Assembly: GCA_032622095.1 (NCBI GenBank)
Contig: CP136065.1
Location: 242,649,530-242,713,529, forward strand
Origin: Siphonodentalium dalli
Taxonomy: Eukaryota; Mollusca; Scaphopoda; Gadilida; Siphonodentaliidae
Direction: 5' to 3'
Length of the DNA: 64,000 nucleotides
Part shown: in pieces, positions 20,476 to 31,023 of the stretch
Numbering within the stretch: position 1 is the first letter of the stretch
Layout of the letters: each line of letters starts with the position of its first letter
The notes under the pieces: model-generated
What the model was told of the DNA's origin: nothing
The model's database searches: none
What the model saw: the letters and a program-made list of their open reading frames with translations, nothing else
Position numbers and translations under genes: made by a program

Positions 20476-22227
20476 ATGAAGTATAAGTGTGAAGAGTGCT
20501 TAAGTGCCTATGCTTGGCAAGATAGTTTGAAGCGTCATATCAAAGTTAAACACACGCCTTCAGAACAACAACAGCATCATCATCAGCCACAACAACAACA
20601 ACAGCAACAACAGCAGCATCATCAGCAACAACAACAACCACAACAACAACAACCACAACAACCACAACAACAACAACAACAACAACATCCACAACAACAA
20701 CAACACCACCAGCAGGGGAAACAGCAACAAAGCGACATAACATCCTGCTTTGATGATCCAATGGCTAATTTCCAAGAAGATTTTATTTTCAAGCATCCAT
20801 TCACGGCATGCGTAAGTGGACCGACATCTAGTGGGAAGACATACTTCGTGAAAACCTTGCTACAAAAGTCTGCCTCAAAAATATCACCCGCACCTGACAG
20901 AATAATATGGTTTTATAAATATTGACAGCCCCTATATGATGACATAAAGTATACCGTCACCCCTCAGGTCAACTTTATACGGGGAATACCAGCAAAATTG
21001 GATTCTCTTATCAACCCCCAGTATAAAAATCTAGTTGTACTCGATGACTTGATGCAAACTTCATCAAAAGACCAGAGAGTTAATGATTTACATTCCGAAG
21101 GAAGTCACCATTTGAACTTATCTTTGATAAGTTTGAACCAGAATTTCTACTACAACAAAGATCCGACGCAACGACGAAATTGTCAATATTTGGTATTGTT
21201 CAATAATCCAATTGACAAGGGTTTAATTTCAACATTATCAAGACAGATGTATCCTGAATGCCCTCAACGTATGATGCGAGAGTTTTCGGAAGCGACGAGT
21301 GAACCGTACGGTTACCTACTGGTGGATTTAAAAGCCGCAACCCCGGACACATTACGGCTGCGACAGAATGTGCTAAAAGAGGACACGAACCAACATATGG
21401 GTAAATGGAATGGCATGAAATATAATCTCCATAAGGACAGCGAGCACCCAGATGAACAGAATGTGGTGAAATGTGATGACAACAATAGCCCGGATCAACG
21501 GAATGAGATGAAATATGATGACAGATATCTCCCTGGTCAACGGGAGTGCATGACATATAATTATATTGTGCCCCAGGGTCAACATAATGGCTATACTAAG
21601 GACATAAGGACACCTGGTGAGATCAATGAAATTAATAAAGAAAACCATAAAAACATAGGCATTCGAGAAGACATGTCGTACCCTTGCAATGACTGTGGGC
21701 TTTTGTTCGAAGATCAGCATGATGTCCAGAGACACATAAAAAACTGGTGTCAAGAAAATAAGTTAAAACGAAAATTAACTGAGGACACGGATGATAGTCA
21801 GAATAAGAAAATTAAATCGAATGAAGATGAATACTTCAAAAGTTTGTGTGATGAGAGTAGAGATAAAGCACAAGAAGCATGGAGTGATAACGTGGAAACG
21901 TATATGGAAAATGGCTCGACAGAAAAAGAGGAAAAAGTACAAGCTGGCAAGGACCTTAAAAGTACAGATCTTAAAACTGAAGGCATGAGGCTATTTATGA
22001 ATGTTTATGCTTGGACAATAATAAAGAATATGTGGCTGCGGAATGGTACTCTGCACAACAGTGTCATGGATAAAGTGGAGAAATATATGAAGAATGGTTT
22101 TGAAGATCGTGATGCAGTGAAAATGTCAATATTAAAGTACAGACCATTGCTAGAAAAGTTCATGGACGAAACAAATGACACATCTGACGAAAGTGATGAC
22201 AATTCGGACGAAAGTGACAGTGAATAG
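20476..22227 (+). pseudogene. Zinc-finger / polyQ / A32-like DNA-packaging ATPase, interrupted by one TGA
   Basis: A 583-codon frame from ATG to TAG with a single internal stop, TGA at 20,923-20,925 (codon 150). In order: a C2H2 finger (C5, C8, H21, H26); a Gln-rich tract with some His/Pro (codons 33-85); a P-loop ATPase with Walker A GPTSSGKT (codons 115-122), Walker B VVLDD (D190, D191), a GSHH segment, a QN sensor-like pair, and the region YGYLLVDLKAATPDTLRLR; an acidic linker; a second finger (C404, C407, H420, C425); and a Ser/Asp-rich tail. The ATPase segment resembles A32-like/FtsK-HerA packaging ATPases of Polinton/Maverick-type elements and related DNA viruses, which pump DNA into capsids. 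A TATA box lies upstream and AATAAA 8 nt after the stop. A tryptophan would suit codon 150 and is one base away. The class call is from motif order; the exact virus group is unknown. Confidence 0.65.
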
Positions 22228-22404
22228 TTAATATAATAAATTGTACTATGTACCACTTGTCATGTTATTTTTCTCTTTTTTCCCTCGCTCATTTGCTTTT
22301 TTCGGTGGCGCTCACCACCTTACCCCCATAGTTTTCCGATGAATGGAAACAAGCCATATTTGTGACTAAATCCTGAATTTTGTTTAATTTTTGAAGTTTT
22401 TTGA
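22068..22404 (+). repeat. Direct repeat unit, copy 2 (3' end of the ATPase gene and flank)
   Basis: Near-identical to 19,473-19,810. It covers the last 53 codons of the ATPase gene, its AATAAA and the MITE-core match at 22,337-22,381. The few differences (for example ACAAAT for AAAAAT, CACTTG for CACATG) suggest a fairly recent duplication. Confidence 0.9.
22235..22240 (+). terminator. AATAAA polyadenylation signal after the ATPase gene
   Basis: AATAAA begins 8 nt after the TAG at 22,225-22,227, in the same context as 19,640-19,645. Confidence 0.55.
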
Positions 22405-22580
22405 AATTTGTGAAATTTTTGAAGTTTTTGAAATTTTTGAAGTTTTTGAAGTTTTTGAATTTTTTTGAAATATTTGAAATTTTTGAAATATTTGAAATTT
22501 TTGAATTTTTTTAAGTTTTTGAAATTTTTGAACTTTTTGAAATTTTTGAAGTTTTGAATTTTTTGAAGTTTTCAATGCGA
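22380..22580 (+). repeat. TTTTTGAAA/TTTTTGAAG simple repeat
   Basis: About twenty tandem 8-10-bp units of TTTTTGAAA or TTTTTGAAG. Copy 1 of the module has only two or three such units (19,790-19,815), so the tract expanded after or during the duplication. Confidence 0.9.
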
Positions 22581-22765
22581 GTGTCACTTTAACATTATCC
22601 CACAGTGTGCGCCATGTGTTACTTTAACATTCATCCATAGTGAGTGCCTTGTGTCACTTTAACAATCATCCCCCTAGTGATAGCCTAGTGTCCCTTTAAC
22701 ATTCAAGACTGAAGCTACCCCCACCGAGATCATCATGTGATATACATGTAGATAATATACCGTTC
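22575..22765 (-). repeat. Reverse-strand copy of the repeat at 1-260
   Basis: On the minus strand the blocks ATTATCTACATGTATATCAC, 'AGCTTCAGTCTTGAATGTTA' and 'AAAGTGACAC' appear as at 1-140. There are four successive '(G)TCACTTTAACA' blocks, so the array is longer here. Confidence 0.75.
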
Positions 22766-22789
22766 ATAGGGAGAAGTCTGGATATAACC

Positions 22790-22930
22790 AGCGGGTCATG
22801 TCCGGACATGCCCAACCGGCATACAAATAGACCATGATGCAATGCGTGGGCGGACTGCAGAGGAATAGGTCATGTACTTCGAATATCGTTCCTGAAATGG
22901 CACCAAACAGGGTGGTATCATCACTCATGA
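22790..22930 (+). repeat. Second block of the duplicated virus-like module, copy 2
   Basis: Matches 19,812-19,985 in order: GGACATG(T/C)CCAACCGG, ATACAAATA, GCGTGGGCGGA, GTGTACTTCG-like, ATCGTTCCTGA, CCAAACAGGGTGGTATCATC. The tail after it differs, so the polyQ frame is not regenerated here. Confidence 0.75.
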
Positions 22931-23218
22931 ATGGATTTGCCCTTTCATTTATAAAGATTTAATTGTAATGATATCACCCCCGTGTACGTGGTATCACCAA
23001 AGCCTAGGGTATCACCAAAGCCGAGAAAATGGGAAAGTCATTTTCACGTATATGATATGGGGATATGTTTGTTTCTCATCGGAAAATGTCCACACGAAGC
23101 AGGAGTATTTATCCACCAGTTGTCAATCAGTTTTCCCAGATCGAACCATTTAATATTTGTTGGCGTTTGGGTCATATATGGCGAGAGGATGAGATTCACT
23201 AGCATTTATAAGATTGTT
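22931..23218. other. Interval after the virus-like module
   Basis: Holds a short internal duplication (GGTATCACCAAAGCC twice near 22,990-23,020). A ~55-nt reverse-strand match (23,160-23,215) corresponds to 25,660-25,715 of the Helitron-like element. The two overlapping frames here are not convincing. Confidence 0.4.
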
Positions 23219-23347
23219 TGACTGACATAGTAGAAACAGCCAATCACCGCTCAGTGTTAGAATCGAGGTCAGGTCATAATGGATATTAAAATGAGGACCT
23301 CGATTCTAACACTGAGCGGTGATTGGCTGTTTCTAGTATGTCAGTCA
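23219..23347. repeat. 52-bp inverted repeat with 25-bp loop
   Basis: Arms 23,219-23,270 and 23,296-23,347 are reverse complements with one mismatch (TGACTGACATAGTAGAAACA paired with its complement at the right end). The loop sequence AGGTCATAATGGATATTAAA is echoed just after the right arm (AGGTCGCAATGAATATTAAA), so part of the block is also duplicated directly. A foldback element is likely; no clear target duplication. Confidence 0.9.
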
Positions 23348-24049
23348 TGGAAAGGTCAGGTCGCAATGAATATTAAAATTAGGAACTGTGACTTGACAAT
23401 TTTTTGTTTTAAAGTTGGAATTATCGACAGATTTCTCCTCAAAATAAATTGTTTACTGACGATCTGTTGATTTGTATGAGTAAATAAATTATTAGCCGAC
23501 AAGAAATCCCTGAGCGCTAAACGTTTAGTTGATCGTTTGGCCGATTTTTAATTATAGTCGTCCATTGTATTTTGAGCCGGATCAATCCGAAAATTTACGG
23601 TCTTCGGAGACAATATTCGGTGGTTAAAAATTTATCAAATGCTATGTATATGAATGGTTTTGATGAGAGTTTGTGGTATTGATTGAAAGATGAATTCTTC
23701 GCCGATACATCCGTGGTTATATCTATGGCATTACTGGTGTGAATGGCCTAAATTTGTCCAATTGCCGAGGGATGTTAAAAAGGTGAATTTCTACAGTTAC
23801 CCTTGTCCTATTATACTGCAATCAGCGTGAAACAGGCGCGTATATAGCAGCGGCGTATATGGGCAAAGCAAAAGGGGGGCGGACAGCGGAGCGCGGTACA
23901 GGCCCCTGTGGCATATGCCTCTCACCATGGACATATCACCATTCATGATGATACAATAACTATTAACCCTATATATGGACACACATTCACGCCCTATACA
24001 TAAAGTTGATTTTGATGCCATTGGTCGAGAGTACGTAGCCACGCAGTAT
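23348..24049. other. Interval without recognisable gene
   Basis: Only short frames. The 95-codon reverse frame (23,797-24,084) spans a GC-richer patch and shows no known motif. Confidence 0.35.
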
Positions 24050-24547
24050 GGTTTCACTCTGTTCCGTTTAGGCCTTCTGTCCATTTCCGTTCAAAAATAT
24101 GGCCAGAATCCCAAAAGACCTTTTCAGCAAAATTCCATAATACAGTACATTATTTAAATGAATCTGTATCTCAGAAGGTACTGGGACAACGAGAAAGAAA
24201 CATGTAGTAGCCAGTGGATTAAGTAACATGTTTAATCACCAAGTGAGTTACATTTTTTCTACCTCGTGGGAACAGAGAATAATGTTCGGGCTATATGTTA
24301 AAAACACTTTTTATTCACCAAATTTGGCTGCCATTTTGAAAGCCAACATGAGTAATTTAGTCTAAAACACATCAGTGTGAACGCATTTAAGACATCTCAA
24401 AACAATAAACATACTTGATATCAAATATAGTTTCATTTACTTGAATAAATTGTCCAAACCTGAAAAGTAATTATTTTCCGATTTAGATGTAAAGTTTGTG
24501 ATAGAAACATCCAATATTTCTGGTAATTTCACTGGTTATATTAGTAA
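24050..24547 (+). repeat. Interspersed repeat B, copy 3, left part
   Basis: Collinear with 6,600-7,010 (GGTACTGGGACAA, CAAGTGAGT, AGAATAATGTT, AAAACAATAAACA, CCAAACCTGAAAAG). It stops at 24,547, and the continuation is found at 27,493 beyond the Helitron-like element. Confidence 0.8.
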
Positions 24548-27492
24548 CTAGCAGGGTTACCCGGCGCTGCCCATGTTAAAGTCATGTGAACCCTCTGTGG
24601 ATATTTGGTGGGAATAGAGAATACTCTTGCTCTCAAAGTGTTACACGTATTCTCATATATTGTATATCCAAATGGCACCACAAGACATGATTCTGACACA
24701 TGGAATATAAGTAGTGGCTCACATTGTGAGGTCGAAGCGATTATCATTTTGTTTATCGCGTTTAATCCGTCCCACCAATAAAGAAGTATTTATTTATTTA
24801 CAACTGCGTATACTTCAGACATTATAGCCTGAAACATGAACATTATAAACACAGTAGTTAGAAAAAATAAAAGACGACAATTGTGTTTTACATAGAGATG
24901 TATCAATCAATCAATAGATCTAGTTTATCATATCTTCATGAAGATCAGATGTTATAAAGATATGTCCAGTTCCTCCTCTGTTCATTTGCTATATACTGGC
25001 TAATCATTTCAAGTTTAAAAGAAATGATGTTATGCATGTATAGCAGCTACTGTACCCGACACAGCGAGATTTTGAGTTGTTTATGTTAGGCGATGAATCT
25101 GTTCTAAAAAAAATGAAAGATATTTTCTGTATCGGCATATACACCCTTGTCAGATGTCACTATTGGAGGAGCATGGAAAGTCATGTGCTACGGACTGCGT
25201 TTTCCTTTATATCAGAAGTAACCATACTTGACTGCAAACCATGACCACTATTTTTGAACAGACCTGCTCTGCATTGCCCTATCTCTTGGAAATTGTAACT
25301 TTTATGTGGAAACTATATTGAATGGGATAGACTCAATCGTGTTTTGATATATACATGAGCCATTCTAATATGCAATCCTCTGACGATTCAAGGTCCCTCG
25401 GTTTGAATTAATATATGGATCTCTTGATTGATATGAATATACTTTTAATACTTCCTTCTATGTATCTGTGCTGCTAGATCATTATAGGAATGCCCTGATT
25501 TCCATCCCCATATAAATGACAGTTGAGAAGATATAATTGTTCAAGTGACTTAATTCGGTCACCATTTGTCGAGATTGTGAAATTGGAATGCCAAATACTC
25601 ATTAGAACGACATGGAGATGGCCTGGGATATGTGTATTTATAACTTTGTTGGATATCGGCGAATTGAACAATCTTATAAATGCTAGTGAATCTCCTCCTC
25701 TCGCCATATATGACCCAAACGACCTCAAATGTGATTTAATTCATCATATCATTAGAGAAGAACGTGAATGAATTGGTGGAATCCGTGCTAAATATATTTG
25801 TTTCAACTTTGGTGCAACTCCCCTCATGTATGACGTGAACCGCGCCACTTTTGTCATATTTAAACCACGTCTATTAGACTCATGCATGCATTATATAATG
25901 GAGATGATTATATGTAAGTTTGGTGGTAATAGGCAACTAAACAAATAATTATCATAGTTATTACCCCCCCCCCCGATTTCTCATCCAAACAGCACAAATT
26001 TCGCGTCTTTAAATCACACGTTCATATTCCTCGTATCACGGATAAGAATAATATATCAATTTGGTCGAAATCTGCGCTAAAAATAGCCCCCTCCCCTGAC
26101 ATCAACAACGTCACTAAAGAAAATTTTAATCAGGACCATTATCTTACTCGTAAAATGTTACCATTGTTAGACCGCCTTGGTGCCATCTCGATTGTACCCT
26201 TAAAGTTATATATATATAACACATACATATATTCGCAAATATTTGATTCATTGTATCATTTGAGAAGAACGTGTATGAGTTTGATTGATAATTGGACCTA
26301 AACATATTTTATAAGTTTTTGGTGACTCTCCCAACCCTATTTCGGACTCAAGCGGCGCCACATTTGACATAATTAAACCACACACTTAGACTGATTATAG
26401 AGATGAATATATGTAACATTTGTGAAAAATGGCGAGTATACAAATTAGTATCAAATTTAGGGCCACAATTGCCTATCTCTCACCAAAAGGCACCAATTTG
26501 ACGCATTTAAACCACACGATTAGATTATTCGTATCACGGAGAAGAATATGTATCAATCAGGTGGTAATCGGCGCTAAACATATTGTTTTTCAATGTCTGT
26601 GTCCCTCTCACCCTCTAGGCACCCCTGACTCGAATGCCCCCACTTTTGACATCTTTAAACAACACAATTAGACTCCTGAAATCATGGAGATTATTATTTG
26701 TAAGTTTGGTGCTAATCCGCCACTAAACAAATTTTTATCAAATTTAGTGCCCATCACACCCCACCCCATCTATAACCAAAAAACGCACCAATATGACATC
26801 TTTTAAATCACATATCATGGATAAGAATATGTATCAATTTTCTGGAAATTGGCGCAAAAAATATTGTGTATCAATTTTGGTGCCCCTCTCCCTTTCGGTC
26901 CACCCCAGACTCTCCACTTTTGACAGCTTTAAACCATGCCATTAGATACCTCATACCTTGGGGATGAATTTGTATAAATTTCGTTTCAATCGGCGACTAA
27001 ATCAATTCTTATCAGATAAAGTACCCACCCACCGCCCCCCACATTATTCATCCCAACGACACCAATTTGGCGTCTTTAAATCACACAGTAAGATTATTTG
27101 CATCATGGAGAAGATCTCAGAAGAATGTGCATCAATTTGGTGGAATTCGGCGCTAAAATTATTTTTGATAAATTTTGGTGCCCCTCTCCCCTTCCGGGGA
27201 TCTCTGACGCGAACGGCGCGACTTTTGACATATTTAAACCACACCATTAGATTGCTCATATTATTGGGATGATTATATATAAGTTTGGTGGCAATCGGCG
27301 ACAATTTATTTTCTGCCCCTCCCACTTTTCTGCCACTGACAACAACGGCGTCACTTTAGAAAATTCTAACCCTCACCATTATCTTTCTCGTAAAAATTTA
27401 CCCCTATTAGACCCCGTTTGTGCCATCTATGTGGTTCCCTGTGAATTTCTATAGAACACAGACAGACAGACACTCGCAAATATAGATATAGA
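24548..27492 (-). mobile_element. Helitron-like non-autonomous element, copy 2 (both ends present)
   Basis: On the minus strand it starts TCTATATCTATATTTGCG after A (at 27,492) and ends GGGTAACCCTG-CTAG before T (at 24,548). The GC-rich GGGCAGCGCCGGGT just inside can form the subterminal hairpin. The element separates two halves of repeat B without visible target duplication, as Helitrons do (insertion between A and T). The interior has a tandem array of ~150-bp half-units (25,800-27,440) plus a non-repetitive 3' half. No Rep/helicase is encoded, so it would need an autonomous partner. Short frames inside are repeat translations. Confidence 0.7.
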
Positions 27493-28070
27493 TACTTAAC
27501 AAATGTGCACCAGAAGTGTTAGAATTTGATGTATATAAGACAGAATAGCCAATTTTATTCACCAACTACAACTTGTAAGCGATCACATGGCATGCTGGGC
27601 CAGTATTTACAATTTCCCAGGTTTTGGTCGCCATTTTGGCAGCCATTTTCAGACCAAGTGACAATTTTTGGTTCTATTGAGTTGAAATATTCATAAGTAA
27701 ATTAGTGTGCACAGTTCTGTCCATTTCTTGTTAAAATATGACTTGAATCATGTTGATTTTTGGTGAAATTTCATACCGAGTTCTGTACAAATCTATCTTT
27801 TGAGGGCGCGGAAGGGTCAGGAACCTTATGCATGGCATAGTTCATTGACACAATCAGTTAATATGAATAATTCAAAAATAATGTCACAATTCTGAACCAG
27901 TTCCATAGAGTAGAAACTGATCTAGAAGATATTAGTGAAAAACGTAAAATTTTCCACTTCTAGCTGCGATTTTGATTGCCATCATGGGCGGGAGTTCAAA
28001 TTTTACCCTAATATGTGGCAATATATTTCAAAGAGTCATACATACTGTATATTCTAAATTTTAAATCGCA
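27493..28070 (+). repeat. Interspersed repeat B, copy 3, right part
   Basis: Continues the match to 7,040-7,580 (GATGTATATAAGACAGAATA, 'AGCCAATTTTATTCA', CACATGGCATGCTGG). This proves that 24,548-27,492 was inserted into a once-continuous repeat. Confidence 0.8.
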
Positions 28071-28486
28071 TATTTCATGGTAAAATTAACTGCGACATTT
28101 AATAAATAATACAATCATGAAATGCTCTTTAAATTTGGAATTCAGCATGGCTGCACATCTAATATAAATTAGTATGTGAATATGTACATATTCTAACAAA
28201 GCAGGCATTCAGCTATCCAGTGTACCAAAAGCGCACCAACTGATGTTGCATGACAAGTTATGTTGTGATTTTTGTCTCAACAATCGACTATATAAATATC
28301 ACATGTTATATCTTGTTGTACATAAACATATATCATATTTCAAACTGCTATTGTTTCCAAATCAGATTTAGATATCTTTTTAAATGAACCTTCCCATGGA
28401 GCCTGAATTCAGAAGTTTACAAAATAGTATTGGTGATAGCTATTTGTAAAAAAATCATAACCAGGACGGTCGGAAATATTACTGCA
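28071..28486. other. Interval without recognisable feature
   Basis: AT-rich, with no frames of note. Confidence 0.4.
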
Positions 28487-28962
28487 TGGGCCTATTAATT
28501 TGTCCGTGCAACGTGACCTTGACCTTGAAATCGGGTCATTCCAAGGAAAAACGCCGGAATATCACGGGATTTCGATGAAACTTGGTATGGGGGGGTACTT
28601 TCGGGGAGTCTCATAAGTATATTCCTTTGCCCGTGCGACGTGACCTTGACCTTGAAATCGGGTCAATTCAAGGTCAAATCGCCAATTTTGATGGGATTTC
28701 GACGAAATTTTATACATAGGGTTACTTTTGTCCACTGGGTGTTTTGGACGGGTTAAATCGTGACCCCGACCTGACCTTGACCTTCAAAATGATCAATTCA
28801 AGGTCAAATCGGGTAAAACCGGATGGATTTCGACGGGTACTTTTGTCGGGTACTTTTGTTCGGCAGTGTTTTGGACGGGTCAAATCGTGACCCCACTTGA
28901 CCTTGGCCTTCAAAATAGACAATTCAAGGTCAAAGCCCGGACGAAGTCGGGTCACCTTCTAG
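28487..28962 (+). mobile_element. Helitron-like element, 5'-truncated copy
   Basis: Made of ~130-bp internal units (GTGACCTTGACCTTGAAATC, GGGTCATTTCAAGGTCAA, ATCACGGGATTTCGATGAA). It ends with the hairpin region CCCGGACGAAGTCGGG, then TCACCTT and CTAG at 28,959-28,962. The TC-type 5' end is missing. The 3' end abuts the next element directly. Confidence 0.7.
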
Positions 28963-30403
28963 TCTATTATATATTTTGGAAGATCTGTGTGTGTGTGTAT
29001 CTGTCTGTCTGTAATCGATGGACTCGAAAACGGCAGAACCGATTTCGATGAATCTTGGTATGTGGGGGTATTTTCGGCCGGGGAGTGACATAGGCATATT
29101 AATTTGCCCGTGCGACGTGACCTTGATCTTGAAATCGGGTCATTTCAATTTCAAACGCCCGAATATCACGGGATTTCGATGAAACTTGGTATGTTGGGGT
29201 ATCTTTGGCCGGAGAGTGGAATAATTCTATTAATTTGCCGTGCGACGTGACCTTGACCTTGAAATCGGGTCATTTCAAGGTCAAACGCCCGAATATCACG
29301 GGATTTCGATGAAACATGGTATGTGGGGGTACTTTCGTATGGGGAGTCTCAAAAGCCTATTCATTTGCCCGTACGCCGTGACCTTGACCTTGAAATCGGG
29401 TCAGTTCAAGGTCAAATCGCGAATTTTTATGGGATTTCCACGAAAGTTGATACATATGGTTACTTTTTTCCACTGAGTGTTTTGGACGGGCCAATCGCGA
29501 CCCCGACCTGACCGTGACCTTCAAAATGATCAATTCAAGGTCAAATCGGGTAAAACCGGATGGATTTCAACGGGCACATTTGTCGGGTACTTTTGTCAGG
29601 GCAGTGTTTTGGACTGGTCAAATCGTGACCCCACATGACCACATGACGGTATTTTCGGCCGTGGAGTGACATAGGCCTATTAATTTGCCCGTGCGACGTG
29701 ACCTTGATCTTGAAATCGGGTAATTTCAAGGTCAAACGCCCGAATTTCACGGGATTTCGATGAAACTTGGTATGTGGGGATACCTTCGGCCGGGGAGTGG
29801 CATAGGCCAATTTATTTGCCCGTGCGACGTGACCTTGACCTTGAGATCGGGTCATTTAAAGGTCAAACGCCCGAATATCACGGGATTTCGATGCAACTTG
29901 GTATGTGGGGGATATTTTCGGTCGGGGAGTGGCATAGGCTTATTAATTTGCCGTGCATAATTTGCCCGTAATAATTAATATGCCGGAGAGTGGCATAATC
30001 CTATTAATTTGCCCGTGCGACGTGACCTTGACCTTGAAATCGGGCCATTTCAAGGTCAATCTCCCGAATATCACGGGATTTCGATGAAAATTAGTGTCTA
30101 GGGATACTTTCGTATGGGGAGTCTCATAGGCCTATTAATTTGCCCGTGCGACATGACCTTGACCTTGAACTCGGGTCAATTCAAGGTAAAATCGCGAATT
30201 TTGATGGGTTTTCCACGAAATTTTATACCTAGGGTTACTTTTGTCCACTGAGTGTTTTGGACGTGTCAAATCGTGACCCCGACCTTGACCTTCAAAATGA
30301 TCAATTCAATGTCAAATCGGGTAAAACCGGATGGATTTCGACGGGTACTTTTGTGGGGAAACAGAGGGGAAACAGCCCGGACGAAGTCGGGTCCATCTTC
30401 TAG
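28963..30403 (+). mobile_element. Helitron-like element, long copy with expanded internal repeats
   Basis: Starts TCTATTATATATTTTGG immediately after the CTAG of the preceding copy. A (GT)n/CTGT tract and 'GACTCGAAAACGGC' follow, then about eight ~130-bp internal units. It ends CCCGGACGAAGTCGGG, TCCATCTT, CTAG. At 1,441 bp it is more than twice the 612- and 620-bp copies, mainly through extra internal units. The frames on both strands (60 to 122 codons) are translations of the units. Confidence 0.75.
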
Positions 30404-31023
30404 TCTATTATATATTTTGGGAAATGTGTGTGTGTGTGTCTGTCTGTGTGTTCGCGATGGACTTGAAAACGGCCGAGTCGATTTCGATGAAACTTGGTAT
30501 GTGGGGTACTTTCGGTCGGGGAGTGGCATGGGCCTGTTAAGTTGCCCGTGCGACGTGACCTTGACCTTGCAGTCGGGTCATTTCAAGGTCGAACTCCCGA
30601 GTATCACGGGATTTCGATGAAAATTAGTGTCTAGGGATACTTTCGTATGGGGAGTGTCGTAAGCCTATTCGTTTGCCCGTGTGACGTGACCTTGACCTTG
30701 AAATCGGGTTAATTCAAGGTCAAATCGCGAAATTTTATACGTGGGGTTACTTTTGTCCACTGAGTGTTTTGGATGGGTCAAATCGTGACCCCGACCTGAA
30801 CCTTCACCTTGAAAATGATCAATTCGAGGTCAAATCGGGTAAAACCGGATGGATTTCGACGGGTACTTTTGTCGGGTACTTTTGTCCGGGCAGTGTTTTG
30901 GACGGGTCAAATCGTGACCCCACCTCACATTGACCTTCAAAATGGACAATTCAAGGTCAAATCGCGCAATTCGCCGAAAAGCAGAGGGGAAGCAGCCCGG
31001 ACGAAGTCGGGTCCACCTGCTAG
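30404..31023 (+). mobile_element. Helitron-like element, full-length short copy
   Basis: 620 bp from TCTATTATATATTTTGGG (abutting the preceding CTAG) to the hairpin CCCGGACGAAGTCGGG, TCCACCTG and CTAG before T. Same 5' and core blocks as 13,125-13,736. It is the third member of a head-to-tail series. Non-coding. Confidence 0.75.

Noticed and set aside
20546-20804. Long reverse-strand frames of Val, Leu or Cys repeats
   Set aside because: They are antisense readings of the CAA/CAG tract that encodes glutamine in the ATPase gene.
28722-30620. Several frames of 60-122 codons
   Set aside because: They are translations of the internal units of the Helitron-like elements and appear on both strands.
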